From NCBI RefSeq assembly GCF_000208865.1, contig NC_018390.1, positions 5,164,270 through 5,228,269 of the forward strand: DNA of 64,000 nucleotides, in the 5' to 3' direction. Position numbers and translations under genes: made by a program. The notes under the pieces are model-generated. The model was not told the origin of the DNA, made no database searches, and saw only the letters and a program-made list of their open reading frames with translations. This document shows, one piece after another, positions 12,994 through 24,174 of this stretch. Within the stretch, counting starts at the first letter, position 1. Each line of letters opens with the position of its first letter. Source of the stretch: Neospora caninum Liverpool (taxonomy: Eukaryota > Apicomplexa > Conoidasida > Eucoccidiorida > Sarcocystidae).

Positions 12994-15162
12994 ACTGACT
13001 CTCTCTCGAACTATCCCCGCAAAGGCGCGCCCTGCATTTTCGTCCTCTCTCTGCACAGAGGGGCACAAATGTCTTCTCCGACGTTCCTCCCCTAGTTTCT
13101 CTCGGGACGCTTGCCCCGCTGCGCGTACAAGCGAGGCAAAACAAGTGAAGACTACAGGAGAACGAAGAGAAAAGGAAGAGAGAGAACGGAGCGAAGAAGA
13201 CGCGAGGGAACGAAGAGAAAAGGATGCGCGAGAACGAAGCGAAGAAGACGGGAGAACTGCCGAGAGGCAGCTGAGGGTTGCTCGCGAGAGCTCGTGCGAG
13301 GCGAGAAAAGGCAACTCTGCGCGCAAAGAAAACCTTCTGGCTTCAACTAAGAGGCCTGGTTGTCGAATCGACGACTTGTGGTGCACGCCGCAGACGCCCG
13401 GAGTCCACAGCTGTGGACATGGAAAAGCGAATGGAAGCAAGACCTATCGGCGAAAACCACACCAACCTATGGACTTTCTCATACAATCGGATACACGGCA
13501 CATCTACGCACAAGTCGTTTACGTGCATATGTGGAGATTCATCTGGTTCACCAGGGGGCGGTGTCGGTGGGAAGATGCGGTGAAAAGGACATATCGGCAT
13601 CTGAGGACCGAGGACACTTTCCCGTTTCTTCTGCGGCTGAAGACCCGTGCGTGCCCAGGGCGAATGTGTGCGCACGAATGTCAGGGGCGAAGAGGAGCTT
13701 CGTCCGAGGAAAAGATTGGAGACCTCGCGACCTGGATCGGGAAAGCGATCCAAAACACAGCTGTACCCGCGCGGTCTACATATCTTTGTCGAAAAAGTTC
13801 GACAACCGCCTAACTTGGATTTCTGGCGAGAAAAAGCCGCAGCAGAAACCTGGCTCGGGCGTGTGCGGCGTCCACGAGGTTGTGTCGTAGAATCGGAAGA
13901 AAACGGGAAAACCAGCGAAGCTGAAAGCGTCGCGTGGCGGTTTAAGAGGGAACGGGCTGTTTGCGCTGCAAAGAAGCGCGAAAGACGCCAAGAACTGCAG
14001 ACACGCGCGTGTGCGGTGGTGACCGGTCGGCTTTTTGAACCTTCCAATCACCCTTCTCAGCTCTCGCCTTTCCCCGCCCTTTTGTTCACTTTCCCTTTTT
14101 CCTCCCCCGTCAAGGCATGCAGCGACAGGCAGAAGAACTTGGGTTAGAGTGGCGGGTTCCGCGTTTTCGCGTTCAGCACCCCCGAGACTTGCGTTTCCCT
14201 CCAGGTCGTGTCTCGTCCACGCGCTGCCTGCGCATGCATGCGCTAGCTGTGCAGTGTCGCGCATGTGCACGGAGGGCGTTTCCTTCAGAGCGGAGTTTTT
14301 GGCGCTTTCGGGCTCAAAAGACCAAACAGTCGAGGGAAAACGGACACACAACGCAGCGCACTCGCGAGAGAGCAGCACTGCAACCAGTGTGGCGACTCTC
14401 GAGTGTGCAGGCAGCGGAGAGGCTTCCTGTCTCCGCCGTCTCTGCTGTCTCGACAACGCCGCACGGGCGACGCTCAGACCCCCACTGAAGTGAGAAAAAG
14501 CTGACAGCGGCTTTCCTCGCCTTCGATCTGTCTCGAGTCCAGTCAGCCTCTTCCTCGCACAGCAGAGAAAAACGGGAATGAAAACACGCCGGGAAAGGCC
14601 GTCTCTGAGTGCGCCTCGCCGCTGGCGCCTCCGGAGTTGCCAGGGTTTGTCGACCTTCTTCCTCTTCGTCGCAGCGTGTGGTCGCCGTTTCCGCGACGTC
14701 CAAAACAGGCTGTGTCTCCGCTCTCCTGTCTGTTCGGCTCTTCTCTCGCTCTTGCTATCCGCCTCGCTTTGTCTCTTTGTCGCTTCCTCGCTCTTTACCT
14801 GCCCCCTGACGTACGAAGGGGGTGTAGAGCTATTGGCACGGGGTGAAACGCGAGAGCACGCTGCCACTCTCCATTGCGCTTCGTCACGATCTACGCAGAC
14901 TGTCGACTCGTGGTTGTCTCTGTGTAACGCGGGATCCGACTGCTTCGCTGCATCCGTCTCCTTTCGGGGAGGCGGTTGAAGCGGCCGAAACTCTCGCGTG
15001 GCGCTTTCGTCAAAGAAAGCGGCGGTTCCTGTGCCAAGTGGAGAGGCCGCGTTTTCGGCTTCCTCGGGTTCACAACAACACACACTGCGAGTCTCTCTGT
15101 CAGCACCCCCCGCCAGGAAACAAGGGCAACAGAGAAACCCCGTCTCTCGAGGAGAGCAGGAA
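12994..15162. promoter_or_regulatory. Divergent intergenic region between SMC3 and the Myb gene
   Basis: About 2.2 kb between two oppositely oriented start codons, so it must carry both promoters and both 5' untranslated regions. It holds a 14-bp perfect palindrome GCGCATGCATGCGC at 14230-14243. This contains the GCATGC core that is over-represented in Toxoplasma and Plasmodium promoters (established knowledge). It also holds an imperfect 48-bp tandem duplication at 13161-13254. No TATA box or convincing coding exon was seen. Noncoding first exons for either gene could lie here. The open frames in this stretch are GC-rich and lack family motifs. Confidence 0.55.
13161..13254. repeat. Imperfect ~48-bp tandem duplication upstream of SMC3
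   Basis: Two purine-rich units starting AACGAAGAGAAAAGGA, at 13161 and 13209, differ by a few substitutions and a short length change. They lie about 170 bp upstream of the SMC3 start codon, in its probable leader or promoter. Confidence 0.8.
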
Positions 15163-18100
15163 ATGGAGAACGCACTGGGTCACAACCCGCTGCTGGAAGG
15201 GGCGACGCAGCCCCGCAGCCCGCCGCGTTTCTTTCCAAACAGACGCGACTCTTCTTCGCCGAGTGCGGGGCGCGGGCGAGGCCACGGTCCCCAGATCCGG
15301 CCGACGCATGCAGTTTCAATCTGCGAGACCCGCGAGGGAAACCCGGCACGAGAAGCGAAGACGAGCGAGACATCTCCGTCGGGGTGTTTGTCGAGTTGTG
15401 GGGAAACGCGTGCCGCGGAGGAGGCCGGTGTCGGAGGGGCGAGGAAACGCAAGACACGTCGTCTTCCGTCCACGCCTCCGCCAGTGCCCAGCAAAAACCA
15501 AGACGCGTCCAACGATGAAGAGCCTGGCGATCGTGGCGACGGTTCGCCATCGCGAAAACCTTCCCTAGTCTTCTCTCCCTCGTTTCGCGGGGCGCGTCCA
15601 GCCGCTGTCTCTTCCAGTCCCTCGGCGCCTCGTCTCCTGTCTCCTGGTCCCTCTCCCGTTTCAGAGGGTTGCGGTGAGCGCTACGGAGCGAAGCGCAGGA
15701 AACTTCTCTCGCCATTCGGAAGCGTCTGGGCGAGGACGCGCCTCGCCTTCGACTTGCCCGACACTCTCCACAACGCCAAGCCTTCAGTTCCGCCTTCTCT
15801 CGCGTGCCTCATGGCCGAAGCGCTCGCGGATCACCTCTTCGCCTCTTCTGCCTTCTGGGCAAGTTTCCTCGGCCTCCCGTCCGCGGCGGAGGCCAACCGG
15901 AGCTCGGTGCGGCTGGGGGGGGTGACGTCTCCATGCACGCACCAGCAAGAGACGGAAGAGGCGACGGGCGGCAGGGCCGAGGCTGACGGTCCTCGCGCCG
16001 GAGACGGCGACAGCAGCCAGGTGGCGAGGGACGAAGAAGATGAGGCGCCCGAAGAGCCTCGAGCGGCCGAAGGCAAGACGGACCGAGAGGCCACGGCCGG
16101 GCGAAACCTGTGCAAGACGGATGCGCAGAAGAGTTGCGAGTGTGAAGGAGAGCAGGGCGAGGCCAAGAGTCAGAGAGGAGACGACGGTACGGGCGAACCA
16201 AGTGTTGTGACCAAATCACTGGGTGCCTTCGCTTCCCTTTCGCCAGCCTCCGTGCCTGGCTCTTCTCCAGCTTCGCCGCTCTGTCTTCCCGCGACGGAAC
16301 ACACTGAGTTTAGTGACGACCGGGAAACGGCGGAGACGCGGTGTCTTCAGCGACACAGTGAGACGCATCTGCTTGCGCACGGTGCCTTCCGAGCCGTGGA
16401 CAGTGCGCTGAGGGCGGGCGGGCGCGACTTGTTTTTCCCAGCTCACATCGCAGCGCCTTGTCGCCTCTCGGCGCCTGCGCCCACGTCGGCGGACTTTGAA
16501 GCCGCGCGGAGCTACCATCAGAGTCTCGCAGGTCAGCTGCGGCTCTTGGCCCTCGAGTTTTGCGAGCAAGAACGAGCGCAGAGGCGCGAAAGAGAACCAG
16601 AGAGAGACGAGGAAGCGGGGATCGGGGCGGAAGGAGAGAGTCCGCCGAGGACGTGCTGTGCGGGAGGGGAGATGGAGGAGAGTCGGGGCGAACCGGAAGG
16701 CACCTGTGATGCAGGAACGCGCCATAGAGGAGACGGCAAGGAGACACCGGAAGCGATGGAGGCGGACGAGCCTCGTGCCAGGTCACGGTCTTCTCAGAGG
16801 ATGTCCTCTCCGAACTGCGGGGAGTCTCTCTCATCGGCTGTCTCCGAGGGAACGCAGAATGAGAGGTCTACTTTCGCCCTTTTCTCCCGGCATCGCGGTT
16901 CTCCTGTGCCGTTCTTTGAGAAGGCAGAGACGAGCATCAAACGCGATCTGTGGAAGCGCTATGGTGGTCGGCGCCGCGGCCTGTATGAGTTGGGCGTCAG
17001 CGACGACGAGGGCGACCGAGAGAATCTAGGACGTCCTCTCTGGAACGTCCTCTTCTGTGAACTTGACGCGACTGCGTGGGCCTCGTCGCTACGGGAGGCC
17101 ACGGACTGCCGCGACTCGGGAAGCCCAGCCAGGCCAGTCTCTTCTTCGTGTCTCGTCGCGGGGGCCCTGAAGCTGCTGAAGGCGGCGTCTGCGCATTCGG
17201 AGGCGTTCACCGTGTACGAGACCTGTGCGGATCGCGGGCCTTGTGAGGCTCGGCCCAGAGACAAGGGCACCGCTGTCTCTTCGCCGGGGCGAGTCTCTGC
17301 GTCAGGGATCCCCGAGGCAGAGACAGGAGGCAGGCCAGCGGCCGACCGCGAGGAGAGCAAAGAGGTCAACTCGGCGGAGACGCGCTGGGAGAACGCGCAG
17401 GCGGCGAAAGAGCCGCCCCGACAGCGCAAGCAAGCTCTGTCAGCAGCGGAGAGCGACCCAGCGGCGCCAGCGACGCCTTTCTTTCTTCCTTCTCCTCCGC
17501 TGCTTCGCGCAGCTCTTTTCTCCCTCGTTCAGCGCCTCTGGCCCACGCCGCAGGACGAAGCTCCCGCGGCTCTGTCTTCTTTCTTCTCTGCTCTCCGGGC
17601 GTGGCAGGGGACTCTAACGGCCACGGCAGGTGCGGGGGGCGACCTCCGAGACGGGCCACGGCCGGGCGACGCTCCGGTTCGCAGATCGGCCGCGTTCGGC
17701 GAGGAGGAGACACGGCCCGTGCGAAGCCAGGGAGAGGGATGTGCGCCGTTGCGTGCACGCGATGTTCTCGGCAGCGCGGAGCGACGGGGCGCGAGTGGCA
17801 CCAGCGAGGAGGCCAGGAGACAGACGAGAGTTGCAGTCTCGTCGGCTGACCTGGACGTCGCCCGCAGGGCTCTCGTGGAAGAAATGCGCGCCTGCGCTGC
17901 AGTTCTCGCGCGGGTCCACGAAAGCGTCTGCGCAGTTCACGCCCTCTGTCGCGAAGAAGAGAGGGAGGAATGGAGAGAGAAGCCGGAGGAAGGGCCGAGT
18001 CCACGAGAGACGCCACCCTGGGGCGACGACGCAGAGCCGGCAGGCAAGTGGGGAATGACAACGGAAGGTGAAGACGACCAGGAGCCAGAGAGTGGGGCGG

Positions 18101-21100
18101 CGCCAGCAAACGCCGAACCTGGAGACGGCGAACGTGCAGAGGGAGAACGCGCCAGGTCCCGAGGCGAAGCAGACAGTCTCCGAGTGTCCCTTGCGCCCAC
18201 GGACGCGTGTCTACGGAAGGCACCGGGTCTAGGCTTTTCGGCCCCACACCGAGACGGCGCCAGTCCCCCCTCGACAGAAGGACCGTGGGGCGATGCGCTG
18301 CTGAGGGTGGAACGCGAAGGCGAGGGCGTGGGCAACGCCGGCGGCTGTGAGACTGCACAGGGTAGTCTCGACCTGAAGCTCGACGAGGCGTTCTGCCGTG
18401 TCGCACGAGACGTGCTGTTGTTGGAGGCGCTCCTGCATCTCCCAGTCGGCGATGTCTCGGGTCCAGGAGGGTGCCCAGACGTCGGCGAAGGCGAGCGGAT
18501 CTTGAGGCAGATCGACCGGAGTCTCCAGGACGAAAACGAAGGTCGCGCGGGTGCGCTCGAGTGTCTTTGCGCCAACCTTTGTTTTTGTCGCGATCTCGAG
18601 GAAAGCCGGCTCAGGGCTGCGCTGCGGTTGAGCCGACGGTCTGAGGGTCAACCTCAGCTGCAGGAAACGTGCGGCACCGGACAAGCGGGCGAGGCGGTAG
18701 GCGAGGCCGCCGACGAGAAAGAAAACGAGGATGGAAACGCAGGTGAAGACGCGGCCGGAGGGCAGGCAGCTTGGCTCCACGGGCGCGTCGCCAGTGGCGA
18801 GGTGGAGACTCCGCCGCAACGGAAAAGGGGAGTCGGAGGAGCGAGGAAAGCCGAGAAGGTGCTACCGCAGGGCGGGGCGGAAGTCCGAGAACAGGGGGCG
18901 CCATGGGCGACTTCGTGTCTCGAGTGTCCCTTGCCTTCCTCTCGAAACGAGAACTCAACACCGGTCGCCTCTTCCTGGGGGTGGGGCCAAGCCAACCAGT
19001 GGGCTGCCGGGCGACAGGAAGGGAGCGACGAAGGAGACAAAGAAGCCACAGACCTTGCAGAAGGTAGACCCTGGAAGGCAAAAGACCAAAGGCGCAGCTT
19101 GATGTTGGATAACGCCGAGTTGGGTGGGAGGCCGAGAGAAGTGGAGGACGACCTCGAGGTTCCGAGAGGAGACTCATCTCCGAGAGGGTCGGGCTTTCCC
19201 GGTTTCCTCGACGGAGGCGCCGGAGGAAGGCACGGCGGTTTCTTTGATCCGCATTGGTTGGCGAGATACGTCGACTGTGTTCGAGGTCTCGTCCAGCAAA
19301 CCGCCCGGGAACTGTGCATCTACATCACTTTTGTGTGTGAGCACTGTTTGCCGGAAAGCCACTTCACAGCGTGGTATGCGCACTGGGTAGGCCTCCGCAG
19401 CTACCACGAACTGCACGCGCAGCTGGCGAGAGAGCGAGGAGAGCTCGACGCCACTCTCGCGCACCTCGAGAGGGAGTGGGAGGAGGCACGAGACGCAGAC
19501 GGCGCCACCGAGGGCGACGACTGGGCCGCCGAGTGCGAACGCGACGGAGAAGGCTTCAACTTGACTTTCTCGCAACTAGACAGACACGAAGAGCGACCGG
19601 GGAGGCCGTCGCCACAAAAACCGCGCCGACTCAGCGCAGTCGGCCAGCGACGAGGCCGGAGGAAAGGGAGACACGTGGAGGCACTCGAGAGAGGCGCCGA
19701 GGGCGCGCAGACTGCCCACAGGAGCGGCCGACCGAACGAGGCGAGGAGAGGGCGACACGAAGGGGCGTCCAGGGAACGAAGGACCGGCAGACAGCAGGAA
19801 GGGGGAGGCGCGAAGCGCGCGGGGACCCTCGCAGCGCGTCAGGCCTTTTCCTCGTCTGTGACTACCGCCCGGGACGCGCGGCGCAGCAAAGCTGGATGCG
19901 GAGGAAGCGAAGAAAAGGCACGCCGACGGGGGCGGCACCAGGTGCCTCGAGAGCGACGGGAGGCAAGAGACGTGTATACAGTGAAACGAGAAACGGGCAG
20001 CGAAGGGGAACGAGACGAAATCGAAGAGTAAGCGAAGAAACACACAGAGAGAACACGGGCAGGCTTGTCCACTCGCCAAGACAGTTTTGGAGTCCTTCTG
20101 TGGAATCGAGCGAAAAGCTCGCCGCGAGTTGCGAGATGGCCACTGGGACGCGGCCCCGGTGAAGGGACCCGTCGATGTCCCTTGGTGCATGTCTTTCTAA
20201 GCAAAAGTCTCAGTGCTTTTCTCGTTGCAGAATGCGACGTCACTTCACTTGTGACCGCGTTCTAACTCACGTGCTTTCCGACCTTGTTGCCCGTGTCTTT
20301 AGCTCGCGCTACCTCTCGGCCTTCTCTAACTTCTTCGTCCACTGCTGGAAGGCGGCTTTAGCCAGGTTTCTATCCATCTCTGCCTCAACTGTCGATCTGT
20401 GGATCTTTCGCTGTGGTGGCTTTTCTGCGCCCTTCTGTGGCATGTGCCGATCCAGTTCTCCGTTTGATTCTCTGGGGCCTGCTCGGTCTGCGCATCGGTC
20501 TTTCTCAAAATGGCCCTGCTTATGTGTGTGTGTGTGGTTTTCACGTAAAACGCTTTTCAAATCATCTCTCTATCGAGTGATGCAACTCCTTAACCGAGTG
20601 TGTGTGTGTGTGCCTCTCTGCACACGCCTATGCGTCTCCACGAAGACAGCCTTTGATTCATCTAGGTGCGTGTAGCGTTCAATGTTCGCCGAACCTATCT
20701 CCCCGCTCCCTACGCATGTGCACATCTCTCCACGTTCTGCATCTGCGCCTACACGTCTGTCTGTATTTGCGTTCGCGTCGATCTTTCTCTCCAAACGATG
20801 TGATATGATGGTGCATAGAGGCTGCAAGCGATAGCCTCGCGTCGCGTGTGCTTTTGCGTCACTCCGTATTTTTCGCAGCGTTCCGACCCAGACAGTGCGG
20901 ACAGGGAGGCCTTGTTCCATCTCTGCGTGGGTGAGAGGCCGGCGCGACCGCAAGAGCCGCCGCATGCACTCGCCAGAAAAAATCGCTTCTCTTGTCTGGG
21001 CGAAGCCTTTCCCAGAGTGCGCGACTCCGAGGACTGCTGCCGGGGATTCTGTCTCCGCATCGCGATTTTCACAACACGCCCATGACGACGGTTCTCCAGA

Positions 21101-21927
21101 GGGGAATTGCCGCGAAAAGGTCCGAGCGTCGCGACCAAGAGAGTGGCAAATGCTCCCAGGACGGCTTTCCGTTCCAACTGAGATGGCGAGCCTCCAAACT
21201 GTCGAGGCAGCTTTGTGTCTAGCTGAGGCACGCGAGGAAGGCGACGGCGCGCATGAGAGTGGACGCGAGCGCCGACGAGTGTGCAAAGACGAAAACGCGG
21301 ACGAAGCTGGGCAAGCAGGAAACTCGCGGGCATCGCGTGGACGAGGATGGAGAGCTAGCTCTGGTGACACTGGGAGAAACATCAAAGATGAGACGCATGC
21401 CTTCGAAGCGAGTGCATTAGCGGTCAAGAAGGAAAGAAGGTAGGAAAAACGTGGTGCGCAGAGGGACGGGCCGTGGCAGAGAGACAGGGGGTGAGACGCA
21501 ACAAGAGACAGCGAATCCAAAAACGACGTCGCGGGCGATCCAGAGATAGAGGTGAGCACCAGGAAGAGACGTGGCTCGACGAGAGAGAGTGGTAGAGAGC
21601 GAGCAGTCGACTTCGCACGAAACGAAGTAGGCGCAAGCATCAGGAGGGGACCGTTCGTGTGTAAGACAACGCGGCTGTCTGTTTTGTGCTGTATGGTTAT
21701 GGTTTCTTCTCAGGTTGCGGTGGACAGTGGAGGAAACGGAGGCATTCGTTCGCGGTGTGAATGAATATGGGGTTGGCAACTGGAAGAACATCTCCCGGCA
21801 CTATGGACACCTTCTCGGGGGCAGAACAAACATGCAGCTGAAGGATAAATGGCTGAACCTTGTGAAGCACGACCACGTCGTAGAAGATCCACTTTCCGAC
21901 ACCTGGTTGCTGCGAGACACGGCTTAG
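15163..21927 (+). CDS. Large protein with C-terminal telobox-type Myb domain (3 exons)
   Basis: Exons 15163-20027, 20879-21439 and 21714-21927 encode about 1879 residues. The start is the first in-frame ATG after a stop at 14977-14979. The junctions are phase 2 with standard sites (GA/GTAAGC, TTTTTCGCAG/C, AG/GTAGG, TTCTCAG/G). Only the last ~60 residues match a known domain: a Myb/SANT repeat starting RLRWTVEETEAFVRG, with GVGNWKNI in the middle and a third helix LKDKWLNLVK. That helix resembles the telobox (xDLKDKWRN) of TRF and plant TRFL/TRB telomere binders. The rest is mostly acidic or Arg/Glu/Gly-rich low complexity. Helical islands lie near residues 190-225, 380-480, 590-650 and 1360-1450; the last is rich in aromatic residues and Cys. 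Telomere binding is an inference from the Myb helix. A general Myb transcription or chromatin factor is the alternative. Confidence 0.82.
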
Positions 21928-24174
21928 GAATTCCCTGTGTCATATCTTTGAGTGCGGGGTTGCGTTTCGCTGCTGTCACTCGGAATTGCCTGCAGTTTCT
22001 GCCTTCTCTCCGCTGGCAACACGCGCTTTCTCTTACGACATTTCATTCGGCACTTGCCCACACCCTCATTTCTTTTGTTTCCGGGTGACTTTGCGGTCCC
22101 CTCCACCTCTCCGGCTTTGCATCAAAAATCCAATTCTGTGTCTACTCTTTTGCTGACAAGTGGCGGACGGTGTTGTCGGGGTTTCCGGCATGAAATGTCA
22201 GTCCCCACCGGCCGATCCGAACGACGGTTCTGTCGTCTTGTTTACGGTTTAGGCCCAGTTGTTTTTGGTGGCTTCATTCCGGGCCGTCGACTGTTTCGCG
22301 CTTTCTTCAGTGTCTACTCTTCAATAAAATCAGCCATTATCGGCTGGGCCACTCCACACGGTGCTCCAGCGTTAGAGAGGACAACGGGACACGATGAGGT
22401 CCGACAAAGCAACCGGCCGCATTCATCTGGTTTTCAGGAACGCCGTGAAAAGCGCCTGCTGCTGGATTTAAAAAAGAATGAATAGACCCATCAGGGCGTG
22501 TACAGACGGAAAGAGCAAGCGCGAAAGATCTGTGATACGGCGTGGTTTGCCTGGGATTTTATACATAACGGCAGTGGTTAACCTGTTGAGCGATGCACCT
22601 GTCGATGGCTCGTCAGCTTTCCTTAAACCTGGTGACACTGAAGGGTACATGCTTCATTTTGGTGTCCTCTTGTGCACAGTTGTCTTGCCATCAGTGGATG
22701 TGAGTGTGTGCATTGCCTGGAACGAGCGGGCCGTGCTCTGTGGAGTGGGAGTGGATGAATTCTCAAACTTAACCGCTGTTGTCCTTCCAAATTCCGAGTG
22801 AATATCAGACGTTTTCGTGAAGAAGAAAACGCACAAAATCACTACTTGCGGCTGCAAGAGAAACGGAAGCCGTCCCCAGTTGCCGCACACGCACAACCTG
22901 TGCTCCCTCGGCCAGCGTCAACGGACGTCCGGTGACAATGAAAATGAGAAACGTGCAGCTGAGAGCTCGTGGTGCCCTGTGTACGAACGAAAGAACCTTT
23001 TTCCTTGCTCAACAACCGGCTGCCAGCCGACAAGCTGTTCTCGGTGCCGAGGCCGTGTGTAGGGCCCGCGTGGCACAACGACATGCGGAGTTCCCGCACT
23101 GCCCCACCCCGTCTAGGGTAATTTCTGCTTGTGAAACCAGGCCACACGAGAAGGCACAGGCCTTGGGTTGTTCCGACATCTCGGTGTTTACACAGTTCTT
23201 GGTCCGAGTCGTGTTTTCTCGCGCAACTATGCAATTGCCCGTCCGTGCCTGAGGGGACGGGTGCTCCGGTTTCCGTGCAGCTGTTCTGCAGTCTCGCGCC
23301 GACCCGCCCCGATCTCCGGAATTTGAACCGTCGAACCGAATGCGAGCTCGCCTAGGTTCCTTCGGGAAGGGGGGGCTACCGGTAGTGGAGTGCGGCAATT
23401 TCGGTGACCGCTGTACAACCTCCAAGACTCTCTATATGGACATATTTACACGTGTTCCAGTGGTCCGTTCTCGGTTCGGGGCGTTTCGGCTGTTTCTCGG
23501 CGGTGTCTCGCGTTTCCGCCGAGCCACGAAGCGACGGGTGCCCTGCGCTCTCGCACGAAACCCGACTCGGGCGCGCTGCGGCTGCTGGGGGGAACCCGGA
23601 CTCATGCCGACACAACCGAAGCCTCTGGAGGAAAATCGCGCTGAGTTCTGGGGGGGAACTGTGCAATTGACTTGGCGTGCTTGTTGGAGGACATCCAGAA
23701 ATCAGCAAGACGCTTTGGGCGGTCTCGCGTGGCAAGCATCGCTGACTGTCTCTGGCCTCTCGCAGAACACTGCCCCTCGCCGCTTCCGCGCAGGGTTAGC
23801 CGAAAACATGCGCTGGGGCTGAAATTGCACATCTAGCACATCTTTCCCTCCAGAAGCCCCTTTCCGAGTGTCTGTGGTGCAGGTTGTCACTCGCGACTGT
23901 GGTTGTTGCTTCGCGAAGAAAAAGGTCGTGGTTCTTTTTTTCGCGTTTTTGTCGAGAAGACTTCGATCGCACAACAGTTCGTACCTTGCGCTTCGCTGAC
24001 CGCCTGCACTGTGCACCGGGGGTGAGCTGTGAAATCTCGCGTTCCGAGAAAGCAGAAACCTGTCTTCTTCTGTGGACCTCCCTGGAGCCTGGTTTTTTGG
24101 GGCGCTGAAAGTCGGTCTGTCCGAGTTTTTCAATAGGCTCCTACGTTTGTCGCAGTTTGTTCCGAGCAGCAGCC
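21928..24174. other. Intergenic region, Myb gene to hydrolase
   Basis: About 2.2 kb between two genes in the same orientation. It must contain the 3' untranslated region of the Myb gene and the promoter and leader of the hydrolase. Base composition is more AT-rich just after the Myb stop and more GC-rich near the hydrolase. A 107-codon open frame at 22478-22801 has no recognisable motif and no splice-site support, so I do not call it. No repeats or RNA genes were seen. Confidence 0.5.

Noticed and set aside
14035..14980. Several open frames in the SMC3/Myb divergent region
   Set aside because: They overlap one another in GC-rich DNA on both strands and show no domains or splice logic.
14998..15162. 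Upstream extension of the Myb-gene frame from a GTG at 14998
   Set aside because: There is no ATG between the in-frame stop at 14977-14979 and 15163. Nuclear eukaryotic genes rarely start at GTG, so I used the first ATG.
22478..22801. 107-codon plus-strand frame in the Myb-hydrolase intergenic region
   Set aside because: No recognisable motif, no signal peptide, no splice partners; expected by chance or as part of a 3' untranslated region.
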